In this document: positions 9,501 to 17,700 of the stretch, one piece after another
Layout of the letters: every line of letters starts with the position of its first letter
Position numbering within the stretch: position 1 is the stretch's first letter
Assembly (NCBI GenBank): GCA_964455905.1
Contig: CAYVYN010000004.1
Span: 62,001-126,000, forward strand
Reading direction: 5' to 3'
Length of the DNA stretch: 64,000 bases
Origin: CAIJXB01 sp964455905
GTDB lineage: Bacteria > Chlamydiota > Chlamydiia > Chlamydiales > Rhabdochlamydiaceae
Program-made: the position numbers and the translations under genes
Notes under the pieces: model-generated
Told to the model about the DNA's origin: nothing
Database searches by the model: none
Seen by the model: only the letters and a program-made list of their open reading frames with translations

Positions 9501-10330
9501 ATGTAAACACAGGAACAGTAGATCTTAGCTCTCCGATTTCTTATGCGACGAATTTAAACACACCAGTACAAGGGAATGCGCTAAATAGCACAACCGCAGT
9601 TCCTTTTTCTACAGGGTTTGATCTTGGTGTAATAGGAGACATTTTATTCCATAAAGGACAATCGTTTATTTCTTTGGGTAGCTTACTCAATGCTCTACAG
9701 GTAGATAATGATACTACTGTTGTGATGAACCCCAAAATTATCACACAAGATGGCCACACCTCAAAAATTTTCGTAGGTCAAAATATCCCGTTTGTAGGGT
9801 CTTTTATTTCTAATACAGCATCTAACACTGTCCAGTCTTCGAACATTGAATATCGGGATGTTGGAGTTGACCTAACAATCACACCAACACTTGGAACCAA
9901 CAATATTATTACACTAGATATCAAACAAGATATTAGTGAGCAAACTAATAATACAACACAAGTTCAGGGATCCCAAGTAACTGGTATCCAAACAAGTCAT
10001 ACCACAATGAACACAAGAGTTCACGTTCCAGACAGACACTTTTTAGTGTTAAGCGGTATGATTCAAGATACAAAAGTGCACTTCAAATCAAGTATCCCTT
10101 GTCTTGGAGGTCTGCCCGTGATTGGAGCTATTTTTGGTGAAAATAGTCGAATTGATACAAAATCTAACGTGATTATTTTCCTAAGACCGTTTATCATTGA
10201 TACCGTAGAAGATTTTGCTAGAATCACAACAGCCGAAGAAACTCTCTATAAAGAGCAAGCTGGACCTCAAGATCTCAAAGAAGAACTCGATGCTGGATTT
10301 GAAATGATTAAAACTTTAAATAATGACTAA
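3530..10330 (+). CDS. sctC: Type III secretion outer-membrane secretin SctC (CdsC), giant repeat-expanded form
   Basis: 2,266 residues from the ATG at 3530. The frame is open to a GTG at 3485, but the ATG is followed directly by a signal peptide (MRSFFLKS, then hydrophobic to about residue 27), so I prefer it. Order: N0/STN-like domain (about 45-125), two further N-domains (about 150-285), 21 copies of a 71-85-residue repeat, then the secretin barrel domain (about 1940-2266). The barrel has RQVFIEVLVVETS at its start and the secretin signature near the end (VPDRHFLVLSGMI, IPCLGGLPVIGAIFG, FLRPFIID). The protein forms the outer-membrane ring of the injectisome. As I recall, CdsC of C. trachomatis is about 920 residues, so this one is some 2.5 times larger, all of it periplasmic repeat. 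No frameshift or stop interrupts it. Confidence 0.93.
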   Translation: MRSFFLKSQIALYSSLAPFLASDLCYTQNIYSPFLGATTPSKAEDVDAAKYTVNFNNTSVIEVIRFVSKITGANFVFSEQDLQFNVTIVSEEPISSKNFTAALIQVLRVHGLTLLEQEGNFLITTSTSGVNQISTIVSGELANSIQTNAPIVTRVFRIKNASVSHIASLIKPMTSQASQIEISEQTSQLIITDITTNVDKIALLLLSLDTPHSNLEIESYTAKHVYPIDIITLCQQILAPFRDTNALLFVPQIENNSIFIISTPHLIERALSIMEDIDVPPSSTKIGTAPLPPVTQNVHIYKLTEQSADTVLASLQNIGKQLPQGSFSRLSQAIQTVKSIQATGSLAFVTDADTWSELKEILAGIDVPTYFGEAGKPVFWIYKIQNGTAEHIISALKQMNSSLHDKMLQETLSNVKWIKETDSLIFTGPESIIKKAQEIVPSLDTSKEIAAPQLQLYIYKLTKASDSEISHSLDELAKSFQDKDLSVTIQNKKWIPESNSFIFNGSTESIGKLRSILPVLDDSQSADHKTEIYLYKIQNARADQIESSLKKVFASLQDPSYASLLKSMRWLEDSNTLLFSGSGESIAMLKNVLPSLDSVSLKPIELTTYTIKHSTGDRILASLKELSKTTQDKNLLDVIQTVKWIAESNTLIFSGSKESCAKLQSLLPSLDSEKQSLEIYTYKIIQASAKQITAALEQIAKTSQDQSLIDCIRKVEWVQASNALVFNGSASTIAKLKSILPTLDSIEKTQQTQFYLYQIQTASQEQIAESLHKMLGSIQNADLTSTIQSMKWLQDVNTLIFTGTPDSLEKIKTILSSIDVAPAFFKESQLYTYKIQFAPASQISLSLEQIAKSTQDKGLMEAVKSMKWIQDSNTIIFNCPQEIIVKLQKILPSLDAEKQSGEIYTYKITQASAKQITSGLELIAKTSQDQSLIDCIRKAEWVQASNTLVFNGSPSAIAKLKTILPTLDSSEKTQQTQFYLYKIQTASQEQITESLHKMLGSIHDADLTSTIQSMKWIQDVNTLIFSGTPDSLEKIKNILASIDVAPAFFKESQLYTYKIQFSPASQISLSLEQIAKTTNDKSLIEAVKSMKWIQDSNTLIFNCPQETIAKLQKILPSLDAAVPADSEMQFFMYKIQHAKAEQIDSSLKKMAGTIQDKDFAKMIQSMKWIQEVNTLVFNGTKKAIVELQKMLADVDVAPSATKELQFYMYKIANTSGPQIENSLKEMAKNIQDSDFIAAVNTMKWMQEINTLLFNGTTSTITKLQNILPTLDVSESQIQLFTYKIQSSTGAQIIASLENTAKTIQDKELLNAIKSVKWIEESNTLLFHATSSAITKLQNLLPSFDSSSFLSKNQFLIYNPQNASGESIANHIKELNQNFKSSGLENGSFLAALDSMKWVASSQSLVFTGDTASLDRIQTIVKNLDVTSPLNLSETFLYKPVYATQAQLQDGLSRFSETLNPSNTNDQKLAETIYKAQWIEASASFLFKGDPATLNRLKTALAKIDSQKELSGSYANTFFLYKLQYAPGNIIIQNLKDLSASIPPEDPSNISVIKSIQSLKWVKENNAILITGSTATIDQVKSLIGEFDTNSGEKITTDSKADFFIYKHLNQSPEQLAKALKDLAKDLLESSLGDKDLIRTLETVKVVESTKSLLFTGSPDSIAKIKNLLPSIDTLTPNTNTIKTIGNSVFFIYKIKNTSPEELIRIVKNFAGQLSNTSIEDKNLEKSLNSVQWVQETNSLLFTGPEETLKKVESLVTKFDLEAQAQAKPARETPATFVVYTPKNQTGSSLIAILHEFMQNLTMSGVADSLLFDAINHLKFIDKTNSLIISGDPGAIQKVQELLVKFDVSTETGEATMGSTELANFLIYKLQYHAGADLQVALKKVATSLDKTAPDANKALIDVIDSLQWIEVTNSLLGTGSPEILAKLKELILSLDVPLRQVFIEVLVVETSLFNSQNFGLQWGSQLQYLNKTVGALGNFPVKVQNTVLGSNVNTGTVDLSSPISYATNLNTPVQGNALNSTTAVPFSTGFDLGVIGDILFHKGQSFISLGSLLNALQVDNDTTVVMNPKIITQDGHTSKIFVGQNIPFVGSFISNTASNTVQSSNIEYRDVGVDLTITPTLGTNNIITLDIKQDISEQTNNTTQVQGSQVTGIQTSHTTMNTRVHVPDRHFLVLSGMIQDTKVHFKSSIPCLGGLPVIGAIFGENSRIDTKSNVIIFLRPFIIDTVEDFARITTAEETLYKEQAGPQDLKEELDAGFEMIKTLNND
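4415..9343 (+). repeat. 21 tandem secretin N-domain-like protein repeats inside sctC
   Basis: Counting by eye, the unit occurs 21 times without a gap. Each begins with an aromatic strand of the form F/Y-x-Y-K-I-Q. A helix of the type A-x-Q-I-x-x-S-L-x-x-I follows, then a strand pair centred on K-W-I-x-x-S-N-T-L-I-F-x-G, then a helix S-I-x-K-L-x-x-I-L-P-S-L-D. This beta-alpha-beta-beta-alpha order is that of secretin N1/N2 ring-building modules. Copies 1-14 are 71-77 residues and close to one another. Copies 15-21 are longer (78-90) and more diverged. The block separates the ordinary N-domains from the barrel domain. Confidence 0.88.
5546..6889 (+). repeat. Three-unit block of sctC duplicated in tandem, period 672 nt
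   Basis: Repeats 6-8 (5546-6217) and 9-11 (6218-6889) form two copies of the same 224-codon block. The codons for EKQS at 5546 and at 6218 are exactly 672 nt apart. By hand count about 27 of 224 residues differ (about 88% identical). Many DNA differences are synonymous, so the duplication is not brand new and the protein has been kept under constraint. Confidence 0.85.
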
Positions 10331-11282
10331 GATTTCACAAAAAATTTCTCTAGTGCTAAGCGCCTGTATGCTATGTACAGGCTCTTGCACAAGAGTTTCC
10401 GACCAAATAGAACCTAAAATTGATTATACTCTGCAAGACAGATACATCTTGCAGCTACCATCCCCTTTTGCTCCCCTATCTTCTGAAGAAGAAGTTTCTG
10501 ACTGGGGAAAAGAATACAGAATAGCTATGGGCTTTGCTAAAGAACTCGACCTTTACCAAGCAATTACAGCCTTTAAAAGAGCTTTATTTCTAATTCCTCC
10601 CAAGGAACGAAGTAGAAAAATAGAATTAGACTATGAAACCCTCCTCTGTTATTACATGGGAAAAAAATATGATGAAGTAATCTACGTATTTGAAAATTCA
10701 GCTCTAGCGTTTGCTGACCCGTCTTTTCCAGCGTACCAAGACCTTCTCGTGATTTTGTTTGACTGCTATCTGCATAAAAAAGAAGTAGAAAAAGCAAAAA
10801 AAGTTTTAGAATACCTTCAAGCATACTTTCCTGCTGTAGGAGAAAAACTCGAACTATCTAAAAATCTTTTAGAAGGTAATCTTCCAGCAATTACAGCATG
10901 TTCCTCGAAGCCTGGCTACGAATACTTAAAAAAACTACTAAACAACTATGCCGAGGCAAAAAAATCTGTCACTAAAGCTCAAGCGCTTAATAGCATCATC
11001 CCTGGAGCGGGTTATTTATATTTAGGCCAAAAACAATCAGCTGTAACAGCCTTTTTACTTAACGGACTTTTTATAGGGGCCTCTTATTATTTTTTTGCTA
11101 ACAACAACATCCCCGCAGGGATAATTTTCACAGGTTTTGAAGCAGGCTGGTATTTTGGAGGTATTTACGGAGCTGGGGAAGAAGCTAAATTTTATAACGA
11201 ACGAACCTATGAAAGGTATGCGACACCAGTTATGAACCAACAAAAACTATTCCCGGCCTTAACGTTACAATATGCATTTTAA
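10323..11282 (+). CDS. TPR-like exported (possibly lipidated) protein with hydrophobic C-terminal domain
   Basis: 319 residues, overlapping the end of sctC by 8 nt. The N-terminus is a signal peptide (K3, K7, then ISLVLSACMLCTGSC). Two possible lipobox cysteines exist: C15 in LSAC and C22 in TGSC. Residues about 60-190 are paired helices of TPR character (AKELDLYQAITAFKRALFLIP; DEVIYVFENSALAFAD; VEKAKKVLEYLQAYFP). Residues 220-285 hold glycine-rich hydrophobic segments (IIPGAGYLYLGQKQSA; GIIFTGFEAGWYFGG), as in small YidD-associated membrane proteins. The C-terminus ends in alternating hydrophobics and a terminal Phe. The function is unknown. The overlap with sctC and the TPR-lipoprotein look make a secretin pilotin or assembly factor conceivable, by analogy with PilF/PilW. 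Confidence 0.7.
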   Translation: MTKISQKISLVLSACMLCTGSCTRVSDQIEPKIDYTLQDRYILQLPSPFAPLSSEEEVSDWGKEYRIAMGFAKELDLYQAITAFKRALFLIPPKERSRKIELDYETLLCYYMGKKYDEVIYVFENSALAFADPSFPAYQDLLVILFDCYLHKKEVEKAKKVLEYLQAYFPAVGEKLELSKNLLEGNLPAITACSSKPGYEYLKKLLNNYAEAKKSVTKAQALNSIIPGAGYLYLGQKQSAVTAFLLNGLFIGASYYFFANNNIPAGIIFTGFEAGWYFGGIYGAGEEAKFYNERTYERYATPVMNQQKLFPALTLQYAF

Positions 11283-11655
11283 GCTGCTGCCCCTCCTCTT
11301 TTTCCCATTTTATCTAGGAGCTGTTCCGGGCTATCACGTGCCCTGGGGGAAAGATGCTTCTTTGTGTAGTAAACAAATAAAAAAAGAAACTTCGACAACA
11401 ATAGACTCTCCCGCTGCTGTTGTGGCGAAAAAACTCATTTTATTTCATCAAAAGGTTCTTTCTCCTGTCGACGGGCCCCGAAGTCACTTTTATCCCTGTT
11501 CTTCACAATACATGAAACTAGCGATCTCAAAACACGGCTTTTGTCAAGGCTTTATTATGGGCTGTGACCGCCTGATAAGAGAAGATAGCGATCCTTGGAT
11601 TTATCAAAATATTGTTATAAATGGGAAACTAATAAAATACGATCCACCAAATTAA
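11272..11655 (+). CDS. YidD-like (membrane protein insertion efficiency factor family) exported protein
   Basis: 127 residues; its ATG lies inside the end of the preceding gene (11-nt overlap), so the two are coupled. A hydrophobic leader (LLPLLFFPFYLG) precedes a YidD-type domain at about residues 45-105. The YidD landmarks are present in modified form: LFHQKVLSP (family: YQrxISP), a YPCSSQYMKLAI segment (family: PTCSxYAxxAI), HGFCQGFIMGCDRLIRED (family: yGxxkGxxLaxxRixRC). The usual short YidD is cytoplasmic-membrane associated; a version with a leader peptide is unusual. Pairing with a glycine-rich hydrophobic partner (the preceding gene) recurs in other bacteria. The role is not established. 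Confidence 0.72.
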   Translation: MHFKLLPLLFFPFYLGAVPGYHVPWGKDASLCSKQIKKETSTTIDSPAAVVAKKLILFHQKVLSPVDGPRSHFYPCSSQYMKLAISKHGFCQGFIMGCDRLIREDSDPWIYQNIVINGKLIKYDPPN

Positions 11656-11736
11656 AAAACAAACAGCAATACAAGATAGACAAATAATTACTTTTCGCGT
11701 TAAGATATTGTTAAATTATTTTAAACAAAGGTAATC

Positions 11737-14700
11737 ATGCTAATTCCTTCTGGTTTTGATCAAATTTTTTCTTTTTTTCCTCAAAACTCCCAAGCAGCTG
11801 AGGAGACTAAAGAGGAGCAGTACACTCCAACATATTCTCAAGCAATTCAAAGCCAAACACTTACAAACAGCCTCGTCGCATTCGCGGAAGCAATTAGTAA
11901 AACACCTATCGACGCTGATACCCAACTAAGCGAAGAAATAGCGAACATTGATAAAGCAACAAGCCAACTTGAATGCGCCAAAGACGTCCTTTATGCCCTA
12001 GAAAGCCAGGAATCGGAAGAAAACATCCTCTCGTTAATAAAAAGCGAAATAACGAAAACTGGAGCGGTCCTTATTCCAGTGCTTGGAAAAGGCTCTGATG
12101 CTTTATTTATACATATTGCTCGCGAGGGTGTATTTCTTTTTAACGCCAGTGGCAAACCTACACACCATCCCAAATTGATCGAAAAAGAAATAGACAAAGT
12201 AACAAAAGACCCTAGAATAAAAACAAAAACCCAGCAAGTTCTTTTTCTTAGATCCCCTCACTCTGAAACACTCGAAAACAAGTCTTTTTTTGCAGCTCTC
12301 GTTACTATTTTAAGAGAAAGTAGAAAACAAGAACTTCCGGAAATAGCAGAAAATTTCGTATACAACGTACTACCTAATACCCTTAGAAGCTCTTGGGAGA
12401 CTCCAACAGATAGCTCTTTTCACTACAAAAAAGACTCCGCAAGTATTTCCTCAGATAAAATAGTTGAACAACTATTTTATCACTTGCTTTTGGATGCTTC
12501 TCAAGACAAAATAAAAACTAAAAACTTATATAAAGTTTTAAAATTACAAATCCAAAACAACCTTCCTCTGATACATCCAAAAAACTTTTGCAAAAAAGCA
12601 ATAAAACAAAAAGAGAGCCTAAGTCAAGAATCTCTTGGTGAGTATATTGAAAAAACAAATAAGACCTTAGAAAAAAACCTTTTCACCCCATACACCCCGA
12701 CCTTAAAAAAACGTGGTATTTTACATCTAGACCTCAACCCAACACTTCCTGGACCTAAAGATTCCATCACCTCAAAAATAGGAATTTTCCAAGCTCCTGG
12801 ACAACCTAGCCCATCCTATTTCTATAGCTTACAAGGAAGCAGTCTAGAGAAAGTGCCTGAAAATGCTTTTAGTCTTCCTGTAAACATCGTAAAAGACTTT
12901 TGTGACATGCTTGACTATTTAGATAGAAAAACAAATAACATTAGAAATTTCAACTTTGAGATTATCAATGGTATCGCTAACTACATTGTTAAACTCCCTT
13001 CTTTTTCAAGTCCTTACTGGGAAAAAATCCCGTTAGAGGTCCTTCCCGATCTATTTCATGTACTCATGAACCTCTGCGCCTTGCTTTCAACAAACTTTGC
13101 GTGTAATCGTCACTTTAATTCAGCCCTTCTAAAATGGACCCTATACGCTATCGGCGAAAAACTAGCGCTAAAACATCTTCCCCAAGACACGTTTAAAGAC
13201 TACGTTATATCTCGAAAAAATTTGATTCCATTCCTAAGTGAGCCTAAAAACTTCACAACTAATCCGCTTCTAGTCCCAAAATATAGAGAACTTAAAAAAG
13301 AGCTCCTTAAAGAAGGCTTTCCAACAGACGGAACTCTATTTACTTTTGGTAGGCATATGAAAACAAGCCCCTCCACTGAAGTCTTATTTTTTAGCCAATA
13401 CTTACCTCCAAAAAAACGTAATAAAGAAGATGAAATCAACTCTATTATGGAAGAAAGCTTGCAGTACGAAGGCACAAGAATACCTTTACCTCTTAAGTTA
13501 TTGCAATATCTCAATATTGCAATACATAACCCAACCATCCTAGCCAGCTTAAAGCATTCAAGAAGCCAGGTATTATGGATAGCTCAATGGAAAAGCGTAT
13601 GGGGCCGTTTGGAAACCCAAGGATTTAGGATCCATTTTAATAACTCTATAGTCACAGAAGATTACCTTTCACAGAATACCTCCCCCTTTTACAGCATAAG
13701 CTATTTTAAAGAGAGCCAAAAAAGTTTCGACTTATTAGAGCGCGGTAAAACGTCAGAAACAGCTAATACAGGGTATTTTATTAACCAAGTTTTACTACAT
13801 GCTTCTCCTCCAAAAGAATCTTCGTTACCTATCGATAGTATTCCTACACCTCAGCTGGTACAGTATTACGTGACAAATCCTGATCTAAAAGAAAAGCTGA
13901 GAATGTTTACTGATCCCAAAGATGGCATCAATCGTTTTATTGGCTATTTTTTAGAACACTCTATCAATAAATATCCAAACTGGACCTATCTAGCGTATTC
14001 AACCTTTTTCCGTATTGAGATGCTTAGCGAACAGCTAGAAGACTCTCCTGAATTTGTTTCTCTAATCAATCGATTTATTACTTTAGGAATAGAGCAGTGC
14101 CAAAAAGAAAATCCCGAAAACAACAAAGCTCTAGAGGTCCTTACCCTTGGTCTTGCTATAAAGTATCACTTATATCTGGCAAACTCACCCTTATTTGATG
14201 AGCTTCTAGACTTCAGATCGTTAATAAAAAATACCCTTCTAGTTCAAGACTGTACGCACAATAAAAAAAGCGAACTTTTTGCACTACAATTTATCGCTGA
14301 AGCAATAGAAAACCCCGACGAGCTAGCGGTTTGTTCCTTTTTAGCTGGATCAATACCTCTAAGCAAGTGGGAAGATCAACCCAATAGAGAAATCCTTGAG
14401 AGTCTTTTTGTTTTAAAAAAAGAAAAAGAACTTCAAATAAAAAACTTCTTAAGTAAAACAACTAAACAGGAACTTGTAGCAATATTAAATGAGACGGTTG
14501 CTCTTTTTGAAATAGACTCTGCTCGTCTAGAATGGATCTACCTTGCAAAATTACATAAATATATTTCAATGTATGGAACCTTTGAAATAGCAAACACCGG
14601 TTTCAGCTTGAGCCCCCCTCAAAACGATCCTAAAGTCTTATTAAACAGTCTCTTAAAAAAAGGCACTATTGGAAAAGCTCTAAACATTCACGACTGCAGC

Positions 14701-17700
14701 CTTGGAGAACAAACGTCAGATAGCACTTTCGAACTTATATCTGATTCTTATGTAGGTTCTCTTTACGCAAGGTGGCAACTTGGGCGTTTTCAGATAAAAA
14801 CACTGAAAAATGGAACTACTTACACATTACTTCCTGTTGCAGAGTTTTCTTCTTTTAAAGACCTTGCAAAGGTCAAAGAAAAGTACCCTACTATTGAAAA
14901 AGAAGCCTCTCGTATTTGGGCCTCCGAAGATCACCTTTTAATAGAAAGAAATGAAGAAGAAGATACTATTATTTCAATCGATGAGGCTCTAGACTTAGAA
15001 CCTTCGATCTCGGTCCCACTAGGAAGTAAAACGCTTGAATTTAGATTACTAAACGAGAAGGCCTACTCGAAAGAAGATCCTGAGTTTTTTCTTACGATGG
15101 ATCAATTCCCTGAAATCCTCTTCCCTCATCTTATTTTAGAATCAGAAACTGGTGAAAGAAAAGTGCAGATTTTAGGTATTATGGAAAAGTTCTACTCATT
15201 TAAGATTCTCTCTACCGGACAACTATCGCCCGGAGGTCTTCCTTCTACTCTTTTCTATATTTTCATGCTATCTACTACAAACAAAAATGAAGCAAATAAG
15301 CTAATTGAAAAAACAGCTAATTCTTTAACAAAAAGGTTCTCTGAGTCTGAAAAAGAACTGATACAGGCTATAGCTATGGCCTCTACAGAACCCTTAATAG
15401 GTTTAAAAACATTTACTCTTCTTTTAGAAGAGCTTCTTAAATTCCCTCCTCTAGGTGAAGAAGCCGTTTTCCATGAAAGGGTCATGGATCTAGTTCCTTT
15501 ATTTGCTTTATTTACACCTATTTATCTTAAATGTCTCAATGAAGAAGGGCATCTAGATAAAAAGCACCTTATGCTTTCAAAAAATCAAGAAATTATCTTT
15601 CTACATTTTCTTACCAAAATCATCCCTGAGCCTCTTATAATAAGTCTCATCGAACACTTTAACGAAGAGCTAAAAAAACTAGGAAAACAACCAGTCTCTG
15701 AGCCTATGAAAAACTCTCTAAAAGACTTGGCCTTAAATGTTTTAAAAGGACTTCATCCTCTCGGATCTATTGAAATAAATCAAAAGACCATAATCCCGGA
15801 ATTTCTTCTTTGCTTCCCGATTTTAAAAGATCGTTTAGACTCGTTAGAAAATGGCTCCTTACTAATGAATAACTACCACCCTAAGCCTTTTTCAGTTACT
15901 ATCGGACCTTTAGGAAAGGGCGACTTAATAACGCACCTTAACGATTATAGAGAAGAAATAAGTCAAAAGAAAACGATTAAAAAGATGCTACAAGACGCGT
16001 ATTCTTCTGACTGGGTTCGCTCTAACGATCTATTTCTTGGACCCTTATCTATAGAAAAAAACTTTGCAGCTTACTATGAAATCATCCAAGAAGCCTCTTT
16101 AGAAGAACTTGCTCAAATAAAAACCATTTTTGAAGTAAGTCTATCTTTAGAAAAAGATCCTTTGCCTGAAGCAAAGACTCTAGAGCTTCTTTTAAAATCC
16201 CCTAAATCCTATAGAACGATGAAGGATCTATGCTCTATTTTAAAAAGTTACGAGGAATGGACCACCTTTGCTGAAAATACAAAAGCTCGTTACAAAAGTT
16301 TTCATGTGGATTCCTTGGGGGTAATAGGCTTTTTTCCCTCTTTAGCATTTTCTTTTTACTTAAAGAGTCTATACAAATTCGCCGAAGCAAGAGCCTTTGT
16401 TTTGCAAACATCCCTCCATCCTTTTGGCCTTATGCAGACAATCAGCTCAGTTGCTCTGGCATCTATGCGTTTAGTAAGAGCTCTTTTTCAAGAAAACATC
16501 ACAATCTATTTTAATAAGAAAGTCGTTCCCATCGAAACAAAACCTTTCCGAGGGGACACTTTGCTGTCGATCGATACCTCTCGTCTTGAAAAAGAAGATC
16601 AAGAACTAAATGCTCATTTAAAAAAGCTGGAAAAAACCTACACATCGATCTTTTCGCTGGATCAAATAGAAGCCCTATCTCTTGAGGGATCCATAGAAGA
16701 TCCTCTAGAAAAAAAACGGCTTAAAGACTATATGTCACTACTAAATCAAAACTCTTACCAACCTAAGGGAAATTTACAAGAGCTTTTGGGAGCGTTAAAA
16801 ACAAGGGTCCATCAAGAAGAAAACGATATAGCCTATTTAGAAGAAAAGATTGTAAAAATGCTCTCACCTTCTTTTGTCCATAAGTCTATAGAGGAAATTA
16901 CCCAGGAGATCACAAAACAAGAACTCCACTTAGAATCTATTTTACTTCTTTTTTTAAAGGGCTCTAAAGAATCATTTCAAGAGTCTTTTACTCTTAGCGA
17001 AGAAGAAATTAGCTCATTTTTCAACAAAATAGCGCTCTATCTTACAAAAAAAACAAACCTAACAAGAGTTGTTACGATTGAAAAGAATCTAGAGCGTTAT
17101 TTGGCAGGAGATCCTAGTGATCCGATAGAACAAAAAGCATTATTTGATCTTTTTATGGTAAGCTTACAAAAGAAAAGAGAGTATCCTCTTACAATAGAAA
17201 ACAGATCGAAGCTACTGTTTGAAGCATGCCAAGGGATATCCCTACGTAAAGGACAAGTAGAAAAAGTATCTCTCATTTCCGAAACTCTTTTAAAAGCAAG
17301 TAAACAAGTCCTCTTCGAACTTTCAACTGGCGCTGGTAAAACACATGCTATATTACCTTGTTCTAATATAGAAACAGCTGATGGGGAAAGACTCACTATC
17401 AACATCTTCCCTCAGGCTATTGCTCAAGAAAACATTGAAAGTAATAAAATGGAACTTGAAAAGCTAGGCATACACATCGACACCTTAGAATTTCAAAGAA
17501 CCACTTTTATGTCGAAAGAAACAATCGAGTACCTATATAGGCAACTGCTATCTGACGTAGAAAAAAGAAAACCTCTTAACTGCAACGCTGAATCCCTACA
17601 ATCTTTAAAACTACACTTTTTATCTTTATTTGCCGATGGCATAAGCCAAAAATCTATCCATCCTAAAAATGAAGAGCTGGCTGAAATGCTAAGAAAAATA

